In this document: positions 1-11,800 of the stretch, in pieces
Layout of the letters: the number at the start of each line of letters is the position of its first letter
Position numbering within the stretch: the first letter of the stretch is position 1
NCBI GenBank assembly: GCA_028551475.1
Contig: CM052356.1
Coordinates: 9,265,884-9,329,883, forward strand
Direction: 5' to 3'
Source of the DNA: Casuarina equisetifolia
Taxonomy: Eukaryota; Streptophyta; Magnoliopsida; Fagales; Casuarinaceae
Length of the DNA stretch: 64,000 bases
Made by a program: the position numbers and the translations under genes
The notes under the pieces: model-generated
What the model was told of the DNA's origin: nothing
The model's input: only the letters and a program-made list of their open reading frames with translations
The model's database searches: none

Positions 1-892
1 TATTTTTATGTTAATGATGGAGTAAATTTTATGAGAATTTTTAATTTTTTAGATCTAAATGAGGTGTAGGATGCTTTGATGGTTGATTTCAAGGTAATAC
101 CAATAATTCTAGATGAAGGTGGACTCTTTGATAGATAAATTCTAGAGAAAAACCTTATTTGTTGTGAAAGTATCAAAATTTTTACTATTAATGATGACCC
201 CATGATAAATAAGGTGTTTGGATGTGAAAAGTTCATGATGATATGCAGATACCTAGAAAGAGATATAGCCTAAGAAAGGTGCAACTTAGAAGAAGTTATA
301 GCAAAGGTGCTTAAAGAGTTATTGCTATGAAAGGCATGAGCTTGTGAAAGGGAAAATATAAATAAAAAAAAACTATAAGAAGAAACAACAAGAAATGTAA
401 GACATTATATTAGTTGGAACCTCCTTAAATTTATTATATTTGGATGTGTAAATTTATTGTGTTTATGTGTGTGCATTTATGTTTTTATGTGTTTGATCTA
501 TGTATGGGTGATTATGCAATTGAATAAGTTCCTAACATAAAAACTCTATTTTTACCTTTTTATAAATTAAAAAAAAAAATGAAAATAATTATTCCCACTT
601 CAAAGTTAACCTAAGTCCTAACAAGTTGGACTAATACATAATATCTTCTTGTGGTTGAATCATTGCAATGATAAACGACATTAAGTTAGCCTAAACTATA
701 AGAAGGAAAAAAAAAAGATTCATCAGAGATTTTTCCATGGGTATTCTCCTACAAGTTCATCTAAGTGTCTTCATTTTTTTTATCTAAGGTATAATTATTA
801 CACCTACCCTTATTAATACTAATAAAATTTGTCAGGATATCATCCTTATTTCTTAAAACAAATAAAATTAAACTACTACAACCGAATATGCA
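1..892. other. AT-rich DNA, no gene recognised
   Basis: AT-rich sequence with many short A/T runs. Open frames are short and none translates to a family I recognise. It lies next to gene and retroelement remnants, so it is probably old repeat-derived DNA, but nothing specific can be supported. Confidence 0.5.
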
Positions 893-1640
893 AAACCTTA
901 CATCACTTAGGGTCCTTAACCTCTCCAACAACTTCACTGAAAATCCCCCTAGAGAAATCACTTATAGGATGTTACAACTCAAGGTACTTGATGCTTACAA
1001 CATCTTAGGCCTTTCCTAACAAAGCTTGGGAGCTTGAAAAACCTTTGCCTCAAGGAGAACTTATGTTATGGTCTAATTTTGAAGAGTTGCTTGAAATAAT
1101 AAAAAAAAAAGCCAAAGAAAAGAAAACATAGTGTACTTCCTATATTGAGAAAAAATTAGAATACAAGCTTACCATGTTTAGCTCTCTTTCAACTAATTTA
1201 GACAACTAATTTGATAGGCTTTGAGGCTAGCCTTGCTTTAATGTCAATGTGAGATCAAACTGAGGAGATGAGAGAGGAGAGAGAAGTGAGAAGAGGTCCA
1301 TTTGAATTTTCAACAATTAAGTTGGCTAAGTCTTATTCACATAAACCAACACTATTATTAGCTTGAAGATTCAAAGCCTCAACAATTACTTAGGGCATTC
1401 CATTGGAACTAGGATTGCTTGGCTCACTTCATCTCCTAGACTTCGTGAGTTATGTTAGAGATTTAGAGAAATCCCATTAAAGATTGCTCAATTAAGGATT
1501 CTTAGCATGCTTAACCTTTCTCACAATTGGCTTGCTAACCATACTAAACAAGATGTGTGACTTGACAAGCCTCACAACCTTGGACCTATACTAAAATAAT
1601 TTAATGGGAAGAGTTCTTGCTTGTCTAGAGTTCTCCATCT
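893..1640 (+). pseudogene. Leucine-rich-repeat receptor-like gene remnant
   Basis: Several separated stretches translate into plant-type leucine-rich repeats. Near 893-1010 the frame reads NLTSLRVLNLSNNFTENPP and then LQLKVLDAYNIL. Near 1390-1435 it reads IPLELGLLGSLHLLDF. Near 1468-1540 it reads EIPLKIAQLRILSMLNLSHN, followed near 1550-1615 by DLTSLTTLDLY and NNLMGRV. The LxxLxxLxLSxN spacing is that of extracellular LRR receptor kinases or receptor-like proteins. The pieces are interrupted by stops, change frame and are split by unrelated sequence around 1090-1370. No signal peptide, transmembrane segment or kinase domain is seen. This is a dead host-gene fragment; which LRR subfamily it came from cannot be told. 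Confidence 0.7.
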
Positions 1641-1659
1641 TCCATAATAGATCATTTGA

Positions 1660-2329
1660 TGAAAACCTAAGTATCTATCTCAAGTTATGTCTTTTACCCA
1701 CTTTTGTTTAGTAAGCCTTAAAGTTCAAGTCAAACTTAAGGTGCATTTTGTTCTTTAGGCCTCATTATGCTTACAGTAGTGCTCTGTTATTGGTAGCACC
1801 TTAAATTAAAAGACATCGGCACAAGAAGGCCACATTAGACTTATAATCATTCAAGTAATCCTTGCTCTTGGCAATGGAAGAACCATGATCAATTAGTGGT
1901 TTATAATTTTGTGATAATAGAACCTAGACACATATTTTTTTATGTTTCTATGCTTCTAATGAGTTTGTCAAATTAAAATGACCTATATGGATATGAATGA
2001 AAAGAATTCCTTTTACACATTTATAAAATGAATTCTAAACATCTACAACCTTGGGGTTCATTTAAAATTGGAGTCATGCTTCAAATGGTTAATCAATATA
2101 CCATTATTTCATAAAAATAAACTATTAAAATGTTTCCTCATTGTATAATGAAGGTTCTTAATTGACCACTTCTTATGAAAAATTTATGTTCAATTTTTTT
2201 CTATCTTAATTCACTTTTAATGTTGTGAAAGCTTTTTGTTTCAAGCCATCCTAAGGAAATAGACATAAAAGTTTTCTTCTATGAAAACTTGGACACATTT
2301 GGTTCGACCCACTCAGTGCCCATTTCAAT
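1660..2329. other. AT-rich spacer, no gene recognised
   Basis: AT-rich DNA between the LRR remnant and the retroelement fossil. No coding similarity seen on either strand; part of it may belong to the fossil's degraded flank. Confidence 0.4.
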
Positions 2330-4770
2330 AAAAGGCTGAAGCTTACACATGTTGAAGCAACAACAAAGGAAGGCTAAAGCTACTATTCTTTGATCACAAA
2401 GGAACTTGAGACTTTTAATTTGTCTAAACCACAAATTGTCCTCCAAATAAGTAACGCCTTTACTTTTGCACTATGAGAACAATTGTTATCATTTCATGTT
2501 GATATGTTAACAACAATAAGTTTTAACCTTGTAGTACTTTGCTAAAATAGTCTATAGACTTCTTTCTTTGTATTAATATTGCTCTCACTCCCCTTCCAAA
2601 GGCATCACATTCTAATACAAAGGGCTAAGTAAAACCCAAAAGTGCCAAGTAAAAAATGATAGTCACCACCATTTTTAATTTCTTAAGGGCTTGCTGAGTA
2701 GCTTCAACCCATTGGAAGGCATCTTTTCTTAACAATTTTACAAGGGCTCGATCAATTTCCCTTAGTTTTGGATGAATCTTTAATAGTATCCCATCAACCC
2801 CAAAGAAACCTCTAAAAGCCTTAAGAATTCTTGGAGCCAGCCATTGTAAAATAACCTTCATTTTATCTTAATCTACAGACACTCCATTGCCATTCACTAT
2901 ATGGCCTAGAAATTTCACCTTTTTTCACCTAAATTTGCACTTAGATAGTTTTATGTACAATTGATTCCTCTTCAGGATCTCCAATACTCCTCTTACATGT
3001 TTTAAATAATCTTCCTACATCTTAATATATACCAAGATATCATCAAAGAAAATTAGAACAAACTTATGTAATCATTCTTGAAACATTACATTTATCAAGA
3101 ACAAAAAGGGTTGATAGTCCATTAGTGAGACCAAATTGCATTAATAAAAACTCAAAGTAGTCATTATAGGTTTTAAATTCTTTTTTTTTCTATATCCTAC
3201 TACCTCATTCTTACTTGATAATTTCTTCTCCATGTAATATCGTGGAGTTTATCAATGGTAAGAATTAGAAATTTATCTTTAACAGTTTGCTTATTTAATT
3301 CCTTGTAATCCATACACAATCTCCATAAATCATTTGATTTCCTAACCAATAATGTTGAAGAAAATAAACTAAGGCTAGGGTGTTTCATTCAATCTTCTAA
3401 TAACTTTTAACACCAATTTTTCAATTTCCTCTTTTTGAAAATAAGGATATCAATATGATCTTACTAACATAGGTTGGCCATCTCCTTTCAATACTATCCC
3501 ATTATCATGAGGTCATTGTGGAGGTAAACCTTTTGATTCTTGAAAGATCTGTATTAGTTCCTTCATTCCCTTCCCTTCAATTCCATGTTCTTTGCCTCCT
3601 TTATTTTCCTTTTTGACTCTTCGTTGGTTAATACAACAACTTGCAAAAAAAATTCCATTTCCTTCTCTAACAATTTCCTTGTTAAACTCAAAACACCCAA
3701 TTAATTGGTTAAGGGCACATCTAACTCCTTACAACATTACTCTCCTACCATTCATCCCAAGCTCCATTCTCATTGTAGAAAAATCCCATATTATGTTACC
3801 TAACTTCTCTAGATATTGAACTCCAATCACCACATCAAATGCCTTCATTGGTAACACATGTAACTTTAACTTCATTATATCCCCTTGAATTTTACCTCAA
3901 CATATACATTTTCCTCTAGTTAAAATCTCATTCCACTTAACAACCATGACATGAAATTCACCCTTTTCATTTACCTTATCCCATTCCCCTTAACAACTAT
4001 GACATGAAATTCACCCTTTTCATCTACCTTCATGAAATTATGTGTGCTAGTAGTGTCAATTAGAAAGCATAACTTTTTCTTGTAGTCCAACAATCTACCA
4101 TTCACCTTTATAGTTTGAGGTGACCTTACTTTATACATTGCAAGGACAAAAACTTCAATCATCTTTTTATCTTCTTGTTTATACTCTTCCTCATACTATG
4201 TAATGTTTATTTCATCACGCCATGCTACTTCTAATAGCGAAAAGAAAAAAAAAGAATTTCTTACACATTTGAATAAGGCTATGGAGTTCATTACACTAAA
4301 AACATAACCCTTAAGCCCTTCTATCATTCATCTAGGTTAGGATTAGTCTTTTTATGTGTAAAGTAGATTTCTCTTGTGGTGGTGGTTGTTACACTTCTTG
4401 CTTTGGTGTTGAGATTTCAAGCATTGAATAGTTGTGCTAAACCCATTACAAATACAATTGTGGTTGGTTTGTTTACTTGAACATTTGCTCTAATATTGCT
4501 CTTCAAACCACTTATAAACCCTCTTACTTCTTGTTCAATTATGAAAGGTCAATCTTTGTGTACCATAAGTTATTATTCAACTTTTAAAATTGCTACTCCA
4601 TTTTTGTCTCTAGCTAATTGATTCTTGCTTCCATCAGGCCCTGCACTAATACCACTCTATTCCTTGTCATGCCTTTATCTACAAATAGGTCGTAAGACTT
4701 GAAACCAAAAAGTCATCAAAGGTGAGAGGTCAAAAGCATCTTTGTCTAGCTTGGACAAAGTGAAGGAAAG
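2330..4770 (-). mobile_element. Ty3/gypsy-type LTR retrotransposon fossil (broken)
   Basis: Reading the minus strand from high to low coordinates gives the family's usual pol order. An aspartic-protease-like stretch with the LIDTTSTHNF motif lies near 4030-4070. Reverse transcriptase with the core WRLCMDYKELNKQTVKDKF lies near 3260-3330. The thumb/connection region (LKAFRGFFGVDG) lies near 2780-2830, and the RNase H region with VLECDAFGRGV and a KSLKFL motif lies near 2380-2630. The stretch at 4200-4770 is in gag position but too worn to prove. I see no integrase and no clear terminal repeats. The element is old and carries many breaks (well over ten). Confidence 0.85.
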
Positions 4771-5831
4771 AATAACATGATTTTTTATAGGAAAACCAAA
4801 CCTCTACTTGTGTACTTTTTCATATAGTTCTTACATGTCACCTCCTATCCTACTTAACTCAAACTTACAATACAACATTATGGCGAGGCTTATGTTGGCT
4901 AACTTAACATATAATTATATCTAAGACACAATAAAATAAGTTCCTAATATGTTTAGTCCAAATGTAACTAAATAACAACCCAACAATCTTCCTATTGTAA
5001 CTAAGCTACCAATACATCCTCTTATCACTTTGTAAGGGGTTTACATAAGACAAGTTTTACTCTCTGGTATTCATAGTGGATATCGTAGCATACATTATTG
5101 GTCTACAATTGATATCACCTCAAAACCAAGGACAAAGGTGTCGATACACAAGTTGTGTTGGGATTATGGGTGGGACAAGGCTATCTCATAACTTTAAAAT
5201 GTTTGATTCACAATGTTTAGTTGGAGATATGCTATTACATGCAACCCTTATCCTACCTAACACTAGGGAATGGAGCTGGCAAAGAGGAGATCATGGGAAG
5301 GAGGCGTGTCTAGATGGTTGTTAGTAGATATAAGTTTATTTATCACCAAGCCTCCCTGTCTGATTAGCTAGAAAAGGCTAAAGGGGCAGGTAGCAGGTTG
5401 AAGGCAAGCTTTTGTAACCTAAAACGTTTGTGCCTTTGGGATCCTTCCCTGTGCTTTTGTAATCAAACCTCCAAAACTTTCCTGCTTAGTTTATGCTCTC
5501 TTTCCTTCTATTCTCCAAAATTGGTAAAAAGATCCGACATAAGCCGTGATTTTACCCAAGCCAGCCAAAAGATCCCAAAGCCACGCAGGTAATGTTGTAA
5601 AGCCGTCGAGCTCTTCAATTCATACCATAATCGTTTAGTTGACTTTTTTCTCCGGTTTGACTCGAATTGCTCTGTCTGTACTACGGGTGCATGAAAGGAG
5701 AAAGAAAACGAGGGAATGGATTTGAAAAGGTAAAATTACTTTGTTATCCTTCGCCTAATTCAAACCGGGTATTTTTCCGCCATTTGAGAGTCCTGAAGAG
5801 GGAGACAGAGGGAGAGAGAGAGAGAGAGAAG
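4771..5831. other. Spacer and kinesin-6 upstream region
   Basis: From about 4.8 to 5.4 kb there is AT-rich DNA with no recognisable coding. From about 5.4 kb composition becomes more balanced and leads into the leader of the kinesin gene. A purine-rich GA tract at about 5799-5830 sits just before the start codon and is probably leader sequence. No confident TATA box or cell-cycle MYB (MSA) element was found by eye. Confidence 0.5.
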
Positions 5832-8800
5832 ATGGAGATGAAAAGCCCTCCGCCATGTCCGAGCACGGTAACTGTTCGGAGAAACCCTCCCCGGAGGGCG
5901 AGACCTACCCCTTCCACAAACGCTCGCCAAATCTCAGTGGTACCTTCGCTTTCCTCAACAACCACACCAGCCCTTCCATCATTTCCAATTCAGGACATTC
6001 TTTCAATGGAAATCCTCGAAAAGCCCCAAAATCCACCTCAACCATACCCTTCACCATTATCATCCTCGCCCCCCAAAGGTCCAATCTCTGAGAACCTCAA
6101 GGTCTACCTCAGAATTCGGCCCCTTTTGCCGCCCAGGATCTCGAGCCGAAACGGATGCGTCGGGGACCCTAACCATAGGGCGAGAGCCAAGAACGCGTGG
6201 CCGCGGAATCCCGCAAACAAGACTGCTACTAGGGATAAAAACACGAAGAAGAACAGCGGGGAAGCTTGTGTGACGGTCTGTGATTCCCACTCGATCACAT
6301 TAGTGCCGCCCTTAGCCCTACAAGAATCGAAGCGGATAAAGTCTGAGGTTTACCAAGGATTTTCCCATGTGTTCCCTCCTGACTCGTCTCAGGTTTCTCG
6401 GTTTTTCTCTTTTACTTGAACTGTTTGTTTACCTAGAAAATCCGCAAAAAAAATTAAAAAAACCTGATAAGCAAGACTTTTCTAATTGACAATCACAGGG
6501 TGAAGTGCACAAGAAAATGGTGAATCCTCTGGTGGAGGATTTTCTTAAGGGTAAAAGTGGGATGCTCGTCGCATTGGGACCTAGTGGCTCTGGCAAGACA
6601 CACACTGTTTTCGGAAGTCCCAGGGAACCTGGTATGGTACCGCTCACACTTCAACAGATCTTCAAGCAATCTGAGGCAAGTTCCGAGTCGTCAAGGTAAC
6701 CACCGATGACTTAGTAGTGTGGGCTTAAAGCATTTTACAAATTTCTGAATTGTTGTCAGATTTCTGCAAATGTGGGACTTTTTATGTCAATTTTTTCATA
6801 TGCAATAGGCATTATCAGTATATTCGAAGTTCAATTATTAATTGAACACTGTTAATACATTAAGCAACTGAATACGTATAGAAAGAAGAAATCTTATTCG
6901 ATATATTTTCAGGTCATTTTCTTTATCGATTTTTGAGATATATTCTGAAAGAGGGAAAGGCGAGAAGGTGTACGATTTGGTAGCGGAGGGAACTGAATTG
7001 AGCATGCAGCAGTCTACCATAAAGGGACTTAAAGAGGTTCATGTCTGTTTCTGTTGTATGTTTTGTATTTTTTTCTTTACGCACAGTAATATATATAATG
7101 CGTTATGATCATGGTATGGGACTATGAACTGACATTTTTTCAAACATCCATGTAACTAGGTTGTTGTTTCTGAAGCGGGAGAGGCAGAATCTTTAATTGT
7201 TTGTGCTATGTTAAAACGTGTCACAGGAACGACAAATGCAAACAGCCAGTCAAGGTGCATGGCGACCCGACCGTTCTATTTTAGTTTTTCTTCAATGGTA
7301 TTGCTAGTTGAAATAGACAGGAAATATGGAACAGGTTCAGCAATTACATTCAGTTATTCTTTGGTGGGGTTACTATTTTCTTGGGGGGAGTCCAGAACTA
7401 GCTTTGTGAAGGAGCTCTTCCCTCTCTCCTCTCTTGTCCTTGTAGCACAATTGAAGTTTCTCAAACTGCTCTACGTAGTGGCAGTTCTTCGCGCCGATAA
7501 GTTTCTATCTTATTTTCTGAAAGAACCTAAATTAAATTGTTAAATGACTTGTTCCGGAGTCATCGAATCTGTTCACTCTTTCTGGGATTATTATTTGAAG
7601 AATCCTGGAAAATGGATAACGACTTGCCAAATTCTGTATAACGAGATGTTCGTTGAAGTAACCTGGCAAAAAAAATTGACTTGCCCATTTTGTTTCTGAC
7701 ATTAAACCTTGGAATTTTTCAGATAGTAAAGTTAAGAATCACTCTTATCTTAAAAAATGGAGAGTTAAGGAGTGCAAATAGCTGTATGGATGAGAAATTA
7801 GTACAATTATTCTTTTGGCCTTCGGTACATGTTATTCTAGGTGGTTGTACTGGTTTCAGATGGTATCATGCTTCATCTGTAGAGTCTGTCTGGTCCTTTC
7901 ATCCTCAAATTTAAAGTTGCAGATCATATTTAGCTGATAAAGTGAAAAAAAAATGTTTTTTACCTCCTGAAGACTAAAGTGATGTCACAAAAAAATTTCC
8001 TCATGATTGATTGAGTTGATGTTAGGAGCTTCAAACACAATTTGGTCTTGACCAATTAGATTTTTATATTACTAAGTAAATAAGCTGAGCATTAGTCATG
8101 GTCTTGTTAACAATTTTGTATGATCAGTAGGTTAACTTTACCATTATTAATGGCTTATGATTGAAAGCAAAATTGAAGAATCACTTGATTTGGTCTTACC
8201 ACTTCCATTGATGTGGCATATAAGATCTATAAGGCACTGAAGTTTTATTTGCAGCTGTAAAGAAGTCTCCGTTGAATAATTCTTTGATCAAGCGGAATGA
8301 CTTTATTCGATGTGGTATAATATGATTGGATATCAATCTTTCTCTTTAATAATTTAAAGATTTGACATGATAATAATAGGCTGACAACAACTTCTATTTA
8401 GTTAAGAACTGCATCTTGTATTTCATTTCTCAAAGACCATAGATTTGCAAATTTTTGGAATATGGATATGTTGTCTTTCTTTTCTCCTCTAGGTTTGTTT
8501 GTTGAGGAACTGGGTTGCAGCTTTTATACAACTCACTTCATTCTATGCCCTTTTTTCATTTTTGTTTTTTTACAGGAAATAGATGGTCAATATTTTACAA
8601 AATGTAACTTTACTTTTTTTTGCTTTTTTTTTTTTCTTTTTTACTTGCTTATAGCCGGTCACAGTGCATAATTAACATCAGCAGCATTGCTGACAAGATT
8701 CATGAAGTTGATAACAATGCCATCTTAACTATTGTTGACCTTGCTGGAGCTGAAAGAGAAAAAAGGACTGGAAATCAGGTACTTTTCCTTCAAAATAGGA

Positions 8801-11800
8801 TTAGTTTCTCCTTATGAAACTAATAATTAGTATTATTCAATATTACGAGGTTTTGATTGATTCACCCTAGGGGATGGTGATCTGCAAGTATATGATTTTC
8901 GACAAGGCTGCTCTTGTGGAAGTGGCTTCTGTTTTTCTAAATTATAATGGGAAATCTTTAAGAGTTGGAGCCCAGAAGGGGCTCTCAACGTTTAAAAGAT
9001 AATAGTTTGTTGGAGGTGGTCTAATTGAAGTTTTAAGTAGGGATTCAGGTCTAAAATTCTGTGTGGTTGGATGTGGATTGTTCTTGGGTTTTGAACACAA
9101 CAAAATACCAAAGTTGCAACCTAAGTCATTCATAATGTGAATTTTTAACTTTTTTCAATCAATTTGCAGGGAACAAGATTGCTTGAAAGTAATTTTATCA
9201 ACAATACGTCAATGGTTTTTGGACTATGCCTAAGAGTATGTATTCTTAATTTGGTTTATGGATCTCCCTGTTGTCCATGCTATGGTCTTTATAATTACCT
9301 TTTTCTGTGTATTTGCTTCACATTTAACAATTAGCTGTTTCATTTTATTGATTCAGCATTTTTTTAGTCCCTTTATTCTCACTGTGGCTCCCTTCCCTGT
9401 GCTCATAATGTGTATGTTCTTTTTTCTCGTTCCCAGTCATTGTTGGAGCATCAAAAGAACCCGAAGAAGCCATTGCAAAAGCACTTCCAGAACTCATTGG
9501 TAATGTTCCTTTATCATGACCTCTTTCCGTCCTTACAGGTTTTAGTTTACGGTTCTTTTCCTCAAATGCATTTACTTTTATAGTATGACACCACTTGGTT
9601 TCTCAGTGTTACACATTTTCTTCTGGTTTGGTCTTTGAGTCCCTGACATCTTTAACACAAATCCTCTGTATCAAATGTAAGTTACAGTTGTCACCTTCTC
9701 TCTGAACAGTTAACTAAATACCTGAGAGAGTATTTGGAAGGCAAAAAGCGGATGACATTGGTATGTTAATCTTCTCCCAAATTATAATTTTATAAAGCTA
9801 CAGATGCAATGTAAAGCCTTGGAAAATGGTGCTTTCCTCTTGGAAGAGATCTTATGTTGCCAGTTTAATAACCTTAAACAAGCTGTAGTCTTTTTTTTTT
9901 TTTTTTTTCTTTCTTTCTTTTTCCATGATCTTCTAAAAAATAATCATCCATTCTTGTTCTGCTTGCAGATCCTAACAGTTAAAGAAGGAATAGAAGACTA
10001 TCTTGATACATCCCATCTCCTAAGACAAGCTTCACCATATACGAAAATCAAGTAAAATAAGCGCACAAACACATGAATTTTACTCAATTTGATTATAACT
10101 TTTAAATTTGTTATTCTCATGATTTGTTTTCAATGTTTATAATGATAGATTCAATAATGTCGAGGAGTCTTCCAATATGCCCACTAACAAGAGGCATTTC
10201 CAAGCAGCGCCAATGGTTGAGCAGCCCAAAAAAATGAAACTTAGTGGTCTTGAAGCTTCTGCGGTATTCTATACATCCTTTTGGGAGTGCCAAAAATTTT
10301 CCCTCGGGTTTCTAATTCTTTGCTTACTGCTTGCATCAGTTAACTTACCCCAACCCCCGCCCCCTTCCCCCCCCTATTGTGGTGACCTTAATGAATTTAT
10401 AATTTTTTTTGCTTTACATAGGGCTCATAAGATTGTAATTTAGTTTCCAGGGATCTGATGAGAGTTTGGCTTTTCAGGTGTCACGTGTATGGTCTTTAAG
10501 TTTGGGCTTCTTTTGTGATGTCTATCATGTTGTATAATCTTGAAGAGGATGGAATATACTGATCTATGTTTTTAAAATGGACATATATTATAATTTGTTG
10601 AGTAGGCAATAGTGGTTCGTTATTGAAATTAATTCCCTTGCATTGCAAAGTTTATGGTTAAGTAGTGTTTACCACCTTCTGTCGTCAATGCTGAGTTGGA
10701 ACCAGCTGGAACGTATATTCCCCCTCACCATGTGTTCTTGCATTTTAGAAGTAGCTTTTTGTTTTTCCTGAACTCAGAATGTAATCATTTTCCAGTGGAA
10801 CCTTGTCATTTAAATCTGTTGTTTCTATGCTTGAAAACAACATGCGGCCAGTTCAAAGTTTGGACTAAAAATTACGGTATGAAATCTTCTTTTCCAACTG
10901 AAAGTTGGTTCAAACCCTAAGGAGACCCCTCTTGTCTACCCATGTTTGACACTCTTTCGCAGCTGAAAGTTGGTGCAAAAACTACGGAGAACCCCCGTTG
11001 TCTACCCGTGTTTGACAATTGTTAAGAAACTAACAAGAGACTCACCCTCAATTGCTTCTAATATGCGCTTAAGATAAGGAGTTATATGTTCTTCAAGTTA
11101 GTCTCGCGACTTCTTTTCTCAGTATCTGCACTTTTGTTTTCAGATTAAATTTCGGATATATTTATCAACATTAGCCTAATGCTTAACAAAGACATAGGCA
11201 GTGTCTAAATCTTTGGTAGTTGCTTTCAGTTGGGAACTATTCCTTTGATGGGGCTCACAAAATAGAACACCATGTCTCTCTTGAAACTTGAAACACATCT
11301 TTTGGTCCACATCATAGTTGGAAAAGGATTTTCTTATATGTGGTTCCCAAGAAGTATTTTTTGACCAAACTGGTGATTATACTTTCTAAATTGCCGTTAT
11401 TTGCATGTGCTTGATTGTGGCTTCTTCTATCACCTGTTGTACTTTTCTTTGGTTTCAGTTTGAAGAAAGGAAAAGTATTGGAGATGAACAAAAACTTTCC
11501 AAGGAAGGTGTATATCTCATTCATATTTTTGTAGTCCATTGACTTGTGTTTCTGGTTTATGTTTAGAACATCCAACATGTTTGGTTGTATCTTTTCAGAA
11601 ACATCAGATTTCGTGGATTGGATGTTAGGGAAAATGCAACAAAAAATTTGGAATTTGCTGATTCAACAGAGAAAGAGAGGAACCATCAGATTATGCAGAA
11701 TTTTGCTAAAGCCATATGGAATGTTCTGAAGCAATATAAGCAAAAACTCAACGTACTGATTCATTGATAATAAGTTATGCTTAAAAATTTGGAATTGGTA

